From assembly GCF_964036595.1 (NCBI RefSeq), contig NZ_OZ038523.1:1268501-1332500 (forward strand): DNA of 64,000 nt, read 5' to 3'. The translations under genes and the position numbers were made by a program. Shown here in pieces: positions 38,236 through 47,566 of this stretch (positions are counted from its first letter, which is position 1; each line of letters starts with the position of its first letter). The stretch is from Tenacibaculum sp. 190524A05c. GTDB taxonomy: Bacteria > Bacteroidota > Bacteroidia > Flavobacteriales > Flavobacteriaceae. A model generated the notes under the pieces. That model did not search any database and was not told the DNA's origin. It saw only the letters and a program-made list of their open reading frames with translations.

Positions 38236-39495
38236 ATGATTTATAACACCATCAAAAGTACATATTTATTCTTGTTTATTCTGAGTATTTTTTGTGATGT
38301 ATCTTGTAAACAACCAACAGTTAAAACTTCAGAAGAAAAAGAAGCTGAAACGAGTAACCAAGAAGTAAAGTCAGAAAAAACATTACGAACAGCCGCAGAC
38401 AGAACCGCTGAATATATTCCGCTTTTAAAAGGAAAAAAAATAGCAATTGTTGCCAACCAAACTTCTGTCATTCAAAAAAAATCAAAATACAACCCAGATG
38501 TTTCTTCTTTTCATTTGGTAGATTACATACATAATTCAAAAGATATAGATGTTGTAAAAGTATTGGCTCCTGAACACGGTTTTAGAGGAAAAGCCGATGC
38601 AGGAGAAGTTATTAAAGATGGAATTGACACCAAAACAGGGTTACCAATTATTTCATTATATGGTAGAAATAAAAAGCCTTCTGGTGAACAACTAAAAGAT
38701 ATAGACGCTGTTGTTTTTGATATTCAAGATGTTGGCGTTCGTTTTTACACCTATATTTCTACACTGCATTATGTTATGGAAGCTTGCGCAGAAAATAACA
38801 TTCCTGTTATTTTATTAGATAGACCAAATCCAAACGCTCATTATATTGATGGACCATTGCTAGAACTAGAACATCAAAGTTTTGTTGGAATGCATCCTGT
38901 TCCTGTAGTTTATGGAATGACGATTGGAGAATACGGTAAAATGATAAACGGAGAAAAATGGTTAAAGAATGGTATTCAATGTGATTTAACAGTAATTACA
39001 AATGAAAATTACACACATAATACAACATATGAATTACCAATAAAACCTTCTCCAAACTTACCTAATGCAACTTCAATAAACCTCTACCCTAGCCTTTGTT
39101 TTTTTGAAGGAACTAATGTTTCAGCTGGAAGAGGAACTAATTCACAATTTCAGATTTATGGATCTCCTTTTCTTAAAGGATTGGATTACAGCTTTACGCC
39201 AGAACCAAATGAAGGCGCTAAGTATCCTAAACATAAAAATAAATTATGTTATGGTGAAGATCTAAGAAAGACGAATTACTTATCTAAAATGGATTTAAGT
39301 TGGTTATTAAAAGCTTATTCAAACACCACGAACAAAAGTAAATTCTTTAATGATTTCTTTGTAAAACTTGCTGGAACGCAAAAATTACAACAACAAATAG
39401 AAGCAGGTGCAACTGTAAGTAAAATTGAACAATCGTGGAAGGCAGACTTGGAAAACTTTAAAAAGACGAGAAGTAAGTATCTACTTTATAAATAA
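38236..39495 (+). CDS. NamZ-like (DUF1343) exo-beta-N-acetylmuramidase lipoprotein
   Basis: This 419-residue protein has an N-terminal hydrophobic signal with a Cys at residue 24 (DVSC), probably a lipoprotein. After a Glu/Lys-rich linker, residues about 60-419 form the DUF1343 domain: KGKKIAIVANQTSV, LAPEHGFRG, AVVFDIQDVGVRFYTYI, LLDRPNPN, FFEGTNVSAGRGT. NamZ-type members remove terminal MurNAc from peptidoglycan fragments, so this is a cell-wall recycling or foraging enzyme (family knowledge). It is divergent from the LolC-like gene, whose promoter must lie inside this coding region. Confidence 0.85.
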   Translation: MIYNTIKSTYLFLFILSIFCDVSCKQPTVKTSEEKEAETSNQEVKSEKTLRTAADRTAEYIPLLKGKKIAIVANQTSVIQKKSKYNPDVSSFHLVDYIHNSKDIDVVKVLAPEHGFRGKADAGEVIKDGIDTKTGLPIISLYGRNKKPSGEQLKDIDAVVFDIQDVGVRFYTYISTLHYVMEACAENNIPVILLDRPNPNAHYIDGPLLELEHQSFVGMHPVPVVYGMTIGEYGKMINGEKWLKNGIQCDLTVITNENYTHNTTYELPIKPSPNLPNATSINLYPSLCFFEGTNVSAGRGTNSQFQIYGSPFLKGLDYSFTPEPNEGAKYPKHKNKLCYGEDLRKTNYLSKMDLSWLLKAYSNTTNKSKFFNDFFVKLAGTQKLQQQIEAGATVSKIEQSWKADLENFKKTRSKYLLYK

Positions 39496-39528
39496 ACTAT
39501 AGATTTTCTAAAAACATAACATCGATTT

Positions 39529-39638
39529 GTCAATACGAGGAGATCACGACGAAGTAATCTCACTGTAGGTTAAATATTATGTTTTATTTTGAATAAAACT
39601 TAAGATATATAGATTACTTCATTTCATTCGTAATGACG
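39529..39638. repeat. Imperfect inverted-repeat intergenic element
   Basis: The left arm (39529-39561) contains TACGAGGAGATCACGACGAA then GTAATCTC. The right arm (39611-39638), reversed, reads CGTCATTACGAATGAAATGA then AGTAATCT. The arms are near copies facing each other across about 50 AT-rich bases. They resemble the CGTCATTGCGAGGA...GAAGCAATCT family of short dispersed repeats seen in intergenic DNA of many bacteria. It has no coding capacity and no terminator-like T run. Confidence 0.65.
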
Positions 39639-39671
39639 GTTGCAAGAATATAAAACACTTATCAAAAAACT

Positions 39672-40685
39672 TTACATAAATCCTTGTTGCTTCATCCAAT
39701 CGTCAGAATATACTTTATCCATATATCTGATTCCATGATCTGGTAAAACCATTACCACAACACTATTTTCGTCAAACATATCTTTATCAGCATATTGTTT
39801 AGTTGCTTGAACAACAGCTCCAGATGTATAACCGCAAAACATACCTTCTTGCTTCACTAAATCTCTACATGCAAATGCAGCATCTTTATCAGTGATCTTT
39901 TCGTAAACATCAACAATGTCAAAATCCGTTGCTGTTGGTATTAGGTTTTTCCCTAAACCTTCAATTTTATAAGGTGAAATTTCTTTTGGATCAAACTCTT
40001 TAGTTTCATGAAACTTTTTAATTACAGATCCAACCGCATCAACTCCCAAGATTTTAATATCTGGATTTTGTTCTTTTAAATATCTACCTGTTCCTGAAAT
40101 TGTTCCTCCAGTACCACTTGCAGCAATAAAATGTGTGATTTTACCTTTCGTTTGTTCCCAAATCTCAGGTCCAGTTGTAGTATAATGAGCTTCTATATTT
40201 AACTCATTAAAATACTGATTGATATAAATAGATTTTGGTGTTTCTTTATGCAGCCTTTTTGCTGTTTCGTAATATGATCTAGGATCATCAGCAGGTACAT
40301 TTGCAGGACAAACATGAACTTCTGCTCCCATTGTCTTTAAAACTTCTATTTTGTCCTTTGAAGATTTATCAGAAACGGCTAGAATACATCTGTATCCTTT
40401 AATTAAGCTAATCATCGCTAAACTAAATCCTGTATTACCAGAAGTAGTTTCAACAATTGTGCTAATTCCAGGTTTTAAAATTCCCTTTTTTTCAGCACTT
40501 TCTACAATATGTAAAGCAATTCTATCTTTAGCAGAATGACCAGGATTAAAGGCTTCTACCTTGGCATAATATGTCCCCGGCAAATCTTTTGTAATGCGCT
40601 GAAGTTTCACAACGGGGGTTTGACCTATTAAGTCTAGTACAGAATCTACAATCGCTTTATTTCTTTCCATCAAAAATTGCTTCAT
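39672..40685 (-). CDS. PLP-dependent cysteine synthase family protein
   Basis: This 337-residue enzyme has the fold-type II PLP lysine in [13 protein letters not shown] (Lys near residue 53), the substrate loop [15 protein letters not shown], and the phosphate-binding [13 protein letters not shown]. It resembles O-acetylserine sulfhydrylase or cystathionine beta-synthase without CBS domains, so it makes cysteine or cystathionine in the cytoplasm. The ATG at 40685 directly follows the T run of the upstream gene's terminator. A start at Met7 (40667, MERNKAIV) is therefore more likely if the gene has its own transcript. Confidence 0.88.
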   Translation of the reverse strand: MKQFLMERNKAIVDSVLDLIGQTPVVKLQRITKDLPGTYYAKVEAFNPGHSAKDRIALHIVESAEKKGILKPGISTIVETTSGNTGFSLAMISLIKGYRCILAVSDKSSKDKIEVLKTMGAEVHVCPANVPADDPRSYYETAKRLHKETPKSIYINQYFNELNIEAHYTTTGPEIWEQTKGKITHFIAASGTGGTISGTGRYLKEQNPDIKILGVDAVGSVIKKFHETKEFDPKEISPYKIEGLGKNLIPTATDFDIVDVYEKITDKDAAFACRDLVKQEGMFCGYTSGAVVQATKQYADKDMFDENSVVVMVLPDHGIRYMDKVYSDDWMKQQGFM

Positions 40686-40688
40686 AAA

Positions 40689-40718
40689 AAAACCTGATAG
40701 TGATTACCATCAGGTTTA
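40689..40718 (-). terminator. Terminator of the S9 peptidase gene
   Basis: On the minus strand AAACCTGAT and ATCAGGTTT pair across a short loop, followed by seven T. The T run ends at the ATG of the next gene (40685). Confidence 0.8.
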
Positions 40719-40738
40719 AAATCGGTGCAAAAATATAA

Positions 40739-42901
40739 TTATTTTTCTAACTTATCCTCCAAAGCTAAAAAGAAGCTATATTCTCTAGCAGTTTCTTTAA
40801 GAGAATTAAATCTTCCAGAAGCTCCTCCGTGCCCTGCTTCCATATTTGTATGCAGGAATAATAAATTTTTATCCGTTTTCAATTCACGTAATTTAGCAAC
40901 CCACTTTGCAGGTTCCCAATATTGTACTTGACTATCGTGTAAACCAGTAGTAACTAACATGTTTGGATATTCTTTAGCTTCCACTTGATCATATGGTGAA
41001 TACGATTTGATGTAATCGTAATATTCTTTATCGTTAGGATTTCCCCATTCGTCATATTCTCCAGTAGTTAAAGGAATACTATCATCTAACATTGTAGAAA
41101 TAACGTCTACAAAAGGAACAGCTGCAATAACTCCGTTATATAATTCTGGATTCATATTAACTATAGCTCCCATTAATAATCCTCCCGCAGAACCTCCCAT
41201 TGCATATAAATGCTCTGGAGAAGTGTATCCGTTATCAATTAAATATTTAGAACAATCGATAAAATCAGTAAATGTGTTTTTCTTATTTAACATTTTACCG
41301 TCTTCGTACCATTCTCTTCCTAAGTATTGACTTCCACGAATATGTGCAAGAGCGAAAATAAATCCACGATCTAATAAGCTTAAACGCGTTGTTGAGAATC
41401 CATCAGGAATAGTATATCCGTAAGAACCATATGCGTATTGTAATACAGGAGTATTTTTATCAATCTTAGTATCTTTTCTATACACAATTGATAAAGCTAC
41501 TTTTTTACCATCTCTAGCAGTAACCCAAATTCTCTTACTTACATAATTTTCTTTCTTAAACTTTCCTCCTAAAACTTCTTGCTCTTTTTTAATTTCTTTA
41601 GACTGATCTTTCATATTGAAATCAATCACAGAGCTTGGAGTTGTCATAGAGTTGTATGAATATCTAATCACATCCGTATCGAAATCAGGATTAGAATATA
41701 CTCCTGCAGAATATGTTTCCTCGTCAAACGGTAAATAATAATCTTCTTTACCGTCCCAACGCTTGATTCTAATTTTGAATAAACCGTTATCTCTTTCTTC
41801 TAAAACTAAGTAATCTTTAAATATTGAAAAGTCTTCAAAGAACACATTTTCTCTATGAGGAATAACGTCAACCCAGTTCTCTTTGGTTGTTTTGTCCTCA
41901 GGAGTTTTCATTAACTTAAAGTTAGTCGCTCCGTCTTTATTCGTTTTAATATAGAAATGATCTCCATAATGAGCAATATCATATTCTAAATCACGCTCAC
42001 GAGGTTGAATCACTCTAAATGTTCCAGTAGGATTATCTGCTTCTAATACTTGGTATTCACTTGAAACAGTACTGTAAGATCCCATTACTAAGTACTTTTT
42101 AGATTTTGTTTTCGTAACAAAAACCCCAAAAGTTTCATCTTTTTCTTCAAATACTAACACATCTTCAGATTCATCTGTTCCTAAAATATGTCTGTAAATT
42201 TGAGAACTACGTAATGTTACAGGATCTTTTTTCGTGTAGAATAACGTTTTATTATCGTTAGCCCAAACACTTCCCCCTGTTGTATTGTTGATTCTATCTT
42301 TATAGATTTCACCAGTTTCTAAATTCTTTATTTGAATAAAATACTGACGACGACTCACAGTATCTGTTGCAAAGGCTAGTAATTTATTATCAGGAGAAAC
42401 ATTTAATCCTCCTAATTGAAAATAATCATGTCCTTCAGCTTCTTTATTCACATCGAACATAATTTCTTCAGCAGCTTCTAAATTCTCTTTCTTTCTAGAG
42501 TAAATAGGATACTGTTGTCCTTTCTCATATCGAGTAATATAGAAGTAACCATTTCTTTTATAAGGTACAGATTCATCATCCTCCTTAATTCGACCTTTCA
42601 TTTCTTGAAATAAGTTTTCTTGGAAGTCTTTGGTATACCCCATAACATCCTCAAAATATTTATTTTCAGAATTTAAATAATCGTAAACTTTTTGAGTTTG
42701 TTCGTCCTTCTTTTCTGCGTTTTTTTGATCGTCTGTTAAACGCATCCAGAAATAGTTATCCGTACGAACATCTCCGTGTTTTTCTAGTTGTTTTGGTTGT
42801 TTCTCAGCTACTGGCGGAGTGGTATTGTTTGTCATCTTCTCTTTTTTGCAGGAAGCAAAAATAACACTTATACCAATACTGAATAAAAGAATTTTTTTCA
42901 T
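40739..42901 (-). CDS. S9-family prolyl oligopeptidase / oligopeptidase B-like lipoprotein
   Basis: This 720-residue peptidase has a lipoprotein signal (SVIFASC, Cys at residue 18), a beta-propeller region (about 70-430) and a C-terminal alpha/beta hydrolase. The catalytic Ser is in AMGGSAGGLLMG at about residue 570, the Asp in TTGLHDSQV near 655, and the His in EAGHGGASGRF near 700. It cleaves short peptides, probably in the periplasm or at the outer membrane. It is divergent from ybaB and ends at a terminator that abuts the cysteine synthase gene. Confidence 0.9.
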   Translation of the reverse strand: MKKILLFSIGISVIFASCKKEKMTNNTTPPVAEKQPKQLEKHGDVRTDNYFWMRLTDDQKNAEKKDEQTQKVYDYLNSENKYFEDVMGYTKDFQENLFQEMKGRIKEDDESVPYKRNGYFYITRYEKGQQYPIYSRKKENLEAAEEIMFDVNKEAEGHDYFQLGGLNVSPDNKLLAFATDTVSRRQYFIQIKNLETGEIYKDRINNTTGGSVWANDNKTLFYTKKDPVTLRSSQIYRHILGTDESEDVLVFEEKDETFGVFVTKTKSKKYLVMGSYSTVSSEYQVLEADNPTGTFRVIQPRERDLEYDIAHYGDHFYIKTNKDGATNFKLMKTPEDKTTKENWVDVIPHRENVFFEDFSIFKDYLVLEERDNGLFKIRIKRWDGKEDYYLPFDEETYSAGVYSNPDFDTDVIRYSYNSMTTPSSVIDFNMKDQSKEIKKEQEVLGGKFKKENYVSKRIWVTARDGKKVALSIVYRKDTKIDKNTPVLQYAYGSYGYTIPDGFSTTRLSLLDRGFIFALAHIRGSQYLGREWYEDGKMLNKKNTFTDFIDCSKYLIDNGYTSPEHLYAMGGSAGGLLMGAIVNMNPELYNGVIAAVPFVDVISTMLDDSIPLTTGEYDEWGNPNDKEYYDYIKSYSPYDQVEAKEYPNMLVTTGLHDSQVQYWEPAKWVAKLRELKTDKNLLFLHTNMEAGHGGASGRFNSLKETAREYSFFLALEDKLEK

Positions 42902-42928
42902 TTGATTAATTTTGGTTTAGTAATGTAG

Positions 42929-42936
42929 TAATTTTG
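42929..42936 (+). promoter_or_regulatory. Candidate -7 box for the ybaB group
   Basis: TAATTTTG matches TAnnTTTG, 31 nt before the ybaB ATG. TTG triplets upstream are 14 or 24 nt away, outside the best spacing. Confidence 0.4.
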
Positions 42937-42967
42937 TAACGCAATTTTTTATTAAATCATATAATTT

Positions 42968-43291
42968 ATGTTTGGAGATTTATCAGGAATGATGGATAAG
43001 CTGAAGCAAGCGCAGCAAAAAGTTGAAGAAACAAAACAACGTTTAAATACAGTACTAATTGATGAAGCTAGTGCTGACGGAAATATTAAAGTAACTGTAA
43101 CTGCAAATAGAGAAATTAAAGCGATTTCTGTAAATGAAAATTTACTTTCTGATGCAGAAGAGTTAGAAGATTATTTGATCTTAACTTTAAATAAAGCTTT
43201 AAAAAGAGCTGGAGAAATAAATGAACAGGAAATGGCTGTTGCTGCAAAAAGCGGAATGCCAAATATTCCAGGAATGGATATGTTTAAATAG
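42968..43291 (+). CDS. ybaB: YbaB/EbfC-family nucleoid-associated protein
   Basis: This 107-residue DNA-binding protein has the YbaB plan: N-terminal helix ([18 protein letters not shown]), a beta core ([19 protein letters not shown]), a second helix, and the C-terminal [11 protein letters not shown] that is common in the family. It forms dimers that bind DNA without strong sequence choice. It leads a run of four small plus-strand genes with gaps of 8-15 nt. Confidence 0.9.
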   Translation: MFGDLSGMMDKLKQAQQKVEETKQRLNTVLIDEASADGNIKVTVTANREIKAISVNENLLSDAEELEDYLILTLNKALKRAGEINEQEMAVAAKSGMPNIPGMDMFK

Positions 43292-43299
43292 GTTTAAAA

Positions 43300-43674
43300 A
43301 TGAATTTAAATCAAATTACAGTTCCATCATTAGATTTAACCAAATCTATACCTTTTTATGAAAAATTAGGCTTACAACTCATTGTTAAAGCCTTACCACA
43401 TTATGCTCGTTTTGTTTGTCCAGATGGCAATTCAACATTTTCTATTCATTTAGTTGAAAAACTTCCTACAGGAAATGGCGTTAATGTATATTTCGAATGT
43501 GATAATTTAGATGAGCATGTAAATAATTTAAAGAAGAAAGGAATTGAATTTGACCACGAGCCTAAAGATCAAACTTGGCTTTGGAGAGAAGCCAGATTAA
43601 AAGATGTAGACGGAAATCAATTGATACTTTTCTTTGGAGGCGAAAACAGATTAAATCCACCTTGGAAAATATAG
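43300..43674 (+). CDS. VOC-family protein (glyoxalase/dioxygenase fold)
   Basis: This 124-residue protein has two beta-alpha-beta-beta-beta modules typical of the vicinal oxygen chelate fold: LDLTKSIPFYEKLGLQLIVK at the start and DVDGNQLILFF near the end. Whether the full set of metal ligands is present is unclear, and the reaction cannot be told from sequence. It starts 8 nt after ybaB. Confidence 0.75.
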   Translation: MNLNQITVPSLDLTKSIPFYEKLGLQLIVKALPHYARFVCPDGNSTFSIHLVEKLPTGNGVNVYFECDNLDEHVNNLKKKGIEFDHEPKDQTWLWREARLKDVDGNQLILFFGGENRLNPPWKI

Positions 43675-43682
43675 AGATCTAA

Positions 43683-43991
43683 ATGAGTACGCCTACGACC
43701 AAAAAGACAGAAGATTACATGTTACCATGTCTAAACAAAAAAATGTTTGGATTTGACTGTCCGGGTTGTGGTTTACAAAGATCAACTGTAATGGTTACCA
43801 AAGGAGAGTTTAAAGCAGCTTTTCATATGTTTCCAGCCATTTACACTACAATTCTATTTGTAATTGCAGTTGTCTTTCATTTTGTCTTAAAGAAAAAAAT
43901 CACCTCTAGAATTTTGATTATTTTGGCTATTATAAATGTGGTTGTCATTTTAACTGCATATATTATAAAAATGAATAAATTATTAAGTTAA
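43683..43991 (+). CDS. DUF2752 small membrane protein
   Basis: This 102-residue protein carries the DUF2752 signature MLPCLNKKMFGFDCPGCGLQ, with the conserved CPGCGLQR Cys pair, and then two membrane helices (about 48-70 and 76-97). Function of the family is unknown; the Cys pair could bind a metal or form a disulfide. It lies between the VOC gene and the CCC-motif membrane protein gene. Confidence 0.85.
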   Translation: MSTPTTKKTEDYMLPCLNKKMFGFDCPGCGLQRSTVMVTKGEFKAAFHMFPAIYTTILFVIAVVFHFVLKKKITSRILIILAIINVVVILTAYIIKMNKLLS

Positions 43992-44006
43992 ATAAAACCT
44001 TAATTT

Positions 44007-44342
44007 ATGTTTGAATTTGAACAAAGAAAATTACCCAATGCAACTCCTGTTTTAGTTTTAGGAATATTATCAATACTAACGTGTTGTTGTTATGGTGTTT
44101 TAGGAATTATAATCGGAGTTATTGCTTTAGTTTTGTTTAAACAAGACAAACAGTTATATGATAAAAACCCGAGTGTTTACGAAAATTACAATAACTTAAA
44201 TACTGGAAGAATTTTAGCAATTATCGGAATTGTTTTAAGCGTACTATTTTTAGTCTATGTTCTTTGGATCATATCACTTTTCGGATTAGATGCTTTACAA
44301 GATCCAGAATTAATGCAAGAAAGAATAAACGAATTACAATAA
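44007..44342 (+). CDS. CCC-motif membrane protein (DUF4190-like)
   Basis: This 111-residue protein has two membrane helices (about 14-40 and 66-95). The first contains three Cys in a row (ILTCCCYGVLG), the mark of the flavobacterial CCC-motif membrane proteins that often sit next to DUF2752 genes. Function is unknown. It ends the ybaB-led group; a terminator follows about 80 nt later. Confidence 0.85.
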   Translation: MFEFEQRKLPNATPVLVLGILSILTCCCYGVLGIIIGVIALVLFKQDKQLYDKNPSVYENYNNLNTGRILAIIGIVLSVLFLVYVLWIISLFGLDALQDPELMQERINELQ

Positions 44343-44420
44343 AATAGGTCGTGAGTAAAATGTTATTCACTACTTCTTTGAAAAATTCAAAGAGTAAATT
44401 ACTCTTTTTCAATACTACTC

Positions 44421-44452
44421 AAAAAGCAGACTTTTTATAGTCTGCTTTTTCG
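44421..44452 (+). terminator. Terminator of the ybaB-led operon
   Basis: The stem AAAAAGCAGACT / AGTCTGCTTTTT has loop TTTTAT. Two weaker AT-rich hairpins (44376-44392 and 44391-44405) lie just before it. Confidence 0.85.
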
Positions 44453-44537
44453 TTAATAAAAAGTAACAAAAAAATAAATTCTTCTTTATCAAATATCCTA
44501 TTTTCGTCACCTTGTATTAAAGTTGGGGGATTTTATA

Positions 44538-47513
44538 ATGGGAGAAAAAAACTGGTTACATTACTATAAAAATAGCTTAGTAGATAGCGAAAATCTTGCT
44601 GTAGATATTGCCAAGATTAAAAACTTATATTATCAAAACAATTCAGATTTAAGCAATGCTTTTATTAATCCAAAGCAAGCTGTTCAATTAATTGACGCAG
44701 AAGAAAGGAGAATAAACAGATTACGTGGAGTTTTAAAAAAAGACAGTAATCAATGGCATGATATTGATGAAACCAGAATTTTAATTGCTCCTTTTCACTT
44801 AGAGTACCAAACAGACAATACTAAATTTAAACAACGTACAATCCATCCTTTTTGGATTAATGCCAAAGTAAACAGACTAGGGCAATTGTCAGCTCCAAAA
44901 GATTTATTTCCACTGATCGTTAGAAATTACATGACGCCAATGGCAGATGTAAAAAACGATTTCATTTTCACTTCTTTTGATACAGTTTTAGATGCTAGAG
45001 AAATTGAACCTCCTATGACAGAAGAGGAAGATGAAATTGTTCCTTGGGATGAATATTGGGATTATATCAATCAAGTTTTTTACGCCATAACGTTTAAAAA
45101 CATGCCCTATTACAGAGCGGAAAGATATACTACCAAATTTCAATTGACCTATTTCGCAGTAAGTTCAAAAATATCAACTGCGAAAAGTATTTTATTCCTC
45201 TATGAAAATATTCTTCAGCATGAGGATGAGTTACCTTTATTATCTAAAATTATAAATCCATCTCAAATTGAAAAAAGAGATGCGATAACCGATATTGATT
45301 ATTTAAAGTTTAACCATTTACATTTGGGGCAAATGTCAGATCATTTTCCTCTATCTGTAACACAACGTAAAACTTTACTATCCTATTTATCCGCAGAAGA
45401 AAGTTCTGTTACTGCCGTTAATGGACCTCCAGGAACTGGAAAAACAACATTACTCCAAAGTTTAGTAGCTACAGAAGTTGTAAGAAGTGCAATAATTGGA
45501 GATGAAGCTCCTATTGTGTTGGCTTGTTCTAATAATAACCAAGCAGTTACCAATATTATAGATAGTTTCATTAATTCAAAAAGTAGTTTAGAAGATTTAT
45601 CAGAAAGATGGATTCCTGATTTTAAAGGTTATGCCACTTATTTACCTTCTAATGGTAAAAATGAAAAGTATTTAACGGATATAAATTACTTAAAGGGTAA
45701 TTTATTTAAGCATGAAGGTACTTTATGTAATCTTGAAAATGAAGAATATTTAAACGAAGCAGAATATTACTTTCTAACGAAGTTCAATGAATACTTCAAC
45801 TCACCGGCACATTCTATAGAAGATGCTATTGAGCATATTCAGGATGAAATTGTAGTTATAGAAGAACTTTTAATAGATAGTGTTTCATTCCCAGACAACT
45901 ATATAAGATCTATTGATTTTATAAATAAAAGACTGGTAAACAAGGAAAATTATATTGATCGTAATGATTTCAACATCGTTAAACTTAACGAATGGAGAAC
46001 AATTTTAAGTACGCTAAAAGCTGCTGTTAAGAAACCAGATTTCCTTTCATTAGTTCAAAAACATTTTATTGCTATTGAAAATCAATCAGTAGATAATGAA
46101 AATTATATTTTTAAAACTAATGAATCCATTCTTAACGATAAGACTAAAGCGAATCATCTAATTAAAGAGCTTATCAAAAATTTAAATACAGCTTTACAGG
46201 CGAATTTAAAACTAAAAGATTGGCGCAAAAAAGTAAACATCAATAGTTTCCCAATTCTTAAAGAAGAAGAATTATGGAGTTCTGAGTTTGAAAAATTAGA
46301 AACTAAAAATCTTACTCCTCGCTTTTATTATGATGAAATAGATGTCACTCTACGTCATAAAGCATTTTTATTAGCCACACATTATTGGGAAGGAAGATGG
46401 TTAATTGCTACAAGAGAGGCTTTAGAAGAAAATACAGAAAGAGGAACTGGCGAGCAAGCTATAATGTTAAAATGGAAACGCAGAGCTATGTTAACTCCAT
46501 GTTTTGTAGCTACATTTTATACTGCTCCAAGTCATTTTTTATATAGTCAGTTTCAAGGTGAAAATGAAAACGGTAAACCTATTTTCGAATATTTCCCATT
46601 ATATAACTTTTTGGATTTACTTATAATTGATGAGGCCGGTCAGGTTACTCCTGAAGTAAGTATCCCTGTTTTTGCTATTGCCAAAAAAGCTTTTGTTATT
46701 GGCGATCTAAAACAAATTGAACCTATTTGGTCTATTCCTTCAAGAATAGATAGAGGGAATTTATCCAGTTTAAATATTATCCAGCAAGATCAAGATATTC
46801 GTTACTTAGAAGAATCAGGATTTTTAGCTTCAAATGGATGTATCATGAAAATGGCGCAAAACTCCTGTGAGTTTGAAACTCCAATTGATGATAAAAGAGA
46901 ACAAGGTTTAATATTATTGGAACACAGAAGATGTAATGACGAAATTATTAACTTTTGTAATGAACTGGCATACGGAGGAATTTTAAAGCCAATGAAAGGT
47001 AAAGCTCGAGAAGGACAAGCTTTTCCTTCTATGATGGCATATCATATTGAAGGTTATAGTGAACGAAAGTACAATAGCCGCCAAAACATGCAAGAAGTAA
47101 AAGCAATTATTACTTGGTTGCAACAGAACAAAGAAAAAATACAAGACGCATACAATGTTGATCGTATTGAAGAAGTTCTTGGAATTATTACTCCATTTGC
47201 TAGTCAAAAAGGTGAACTTTCAAAAGCGCTTATGGAAGCTGGTTTTAAAGTAAATGATATTAAACTAGGAACAGTACACGCGTTACAAGGTGCAGAACGA
47301 AATATAATTTTATTTAGCTCTGTTTATACGAATGATGACGAAGGAACAATGTTTTTTGAAAAAGATAATAAACCGAATATGTTGAATGTATCAGTTTCTA
47401 GAGCTAAGGACAGTTTTATTTTATTTGGTGATACTCGAATTTTCGACGAAACTAAAAATACTCCTTCTGGCGTTTTAAAGAAGCACCTAAACATTTATGA
47501 AATGGCTAGGTAA
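44538..47513 (+). CDS. Large superfamily 1 (DNA2/NAM7/Upf1-like) helicase
   Basis: This 991-residue protein runs from the ATG at 44538; an in-frame TTG at 44523 would add 5 residues but is less likely. The first 290 residues match no domain I recognise. Helicase motifs then follow: I GPPGTGKTTLLQSL (about 295), Ia ACSNNNQAVTNI (about 328), II IIDEAGQVTPE (about 695), III FVIGDLKQIEPIW, IV LLEHRRC (about 793), V GTVHALQGAE (about 913), VI NVSVSRAKDSFILFG (about 950). There are about 350 residues between motifs Ia and II, much longer than in Upf1. It is a lone gene with its own terminator. A DNA repair, RNA or defence role cannot be decided. Confidence 0.82.
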   Translation: MGEKNWLHYYKNSLVDSENLAVDIAKIKNLYYQNNSDLSNAFINPKQAVQLIDAEERRINRLRGVLKKDSNQWHDIDETRILIAPFHLEYQTDNTKFKQRTIHPFWINAKVNRLGQLSAPKDLFPLIVRNYMTPMADVKNDFIFTSFDTVLDAREIEPPMTEEEDEIVPWDEYWDYINQVFYAITFKNMPYYRAERYTTKFQLTYFAVSSKISTAKSILFLYENILQHEDELPLLSKIINPSQIEKRDAITDIDYLKFNHLHLGQMSDHFPLSVTQRKTLLSYLSAEESSVTAVNGPPGTGKTTLLQSLVATEVVRSAIIGDEAPIVLACSNNNQAVTNIIDSFINSKSSLEDLSERWIPDFKGYATYLPSNGKNEKYLTDINYLKGNLFKHEGTLCNLENEEYLNEAEYYFLTKFNEYFNSPAHSIEDAIEHIQDEIVVIEELLIDSVSFPDNYIRSIDFINKRLVNKENYIDRNDFNIVKLNEWRTILSTLKAAVKKPDFLSLVQKHFIAIENQSVDNENYIFKTNESILNDKTKANHLIKELIKNLNTALQANLKLKDWRKKVNINSFPILKEEELWSSEFEKLETKNLTPRFYYDEIDVTLRHKAFLLATHYWEGRWLIATREALEENTERGTGEQAIMLKWKRRAMLTPCFVATFYTAPSHFLYSQFQGENENGKPIFEYFPLYNFLDLLIIDEAGQVTPEVSIPVFAIAKKAFVIGDLKQIEPIWSIPSRIDRGNLSSLNIIQQDQDIRYLEESGFLASNGCIMKMAQNSCEFETPIDDKREQGLILLEHRRCNDEIINFCNELAYGGILKPMKGKAREGQAFPSMMAYHIEGYSERKYNSRQNMQEVKAIITWLQQNKEKIQDAYNVDRIEEVLGIITPFASQKGELSKALMEAGFKVNDIKLGTVHALQGAERNIILFSSVYTNDDEGTMFFEKDNKPNMLNVSVSRAKDSFILFGDTRIFDETKNTPSGVLKKHLNIYEMAR

Positions 47514-47520
47514 TAGCATA

Positions 47521-47549
47521 AAAAAGCCTCACAAATTGTGAGGCTTTTA
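47521..47549 (+). terminator. Bidirectional terminator between helicase and rocD
   Basis: The stem AAAAGCCTCACA / TGTGAGGCTTTT has a very short loop, with A and T tails serving both convergent genes. Confidence 0.85.
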
Positions 47550-47566
47550 TTTTATATGTGATTCTT

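Noticed and set aside
44360..44440. A 26-codon ORF before the terminator of the ybaB-led operon
   Set aside because: It runs through two hairpins and the terminator stem and shows no protein-like features.
44523..44537. TTG start for the helicase
   Set aside because: The ATG five codons later is a better start; the extra residues add nothing recognisable.
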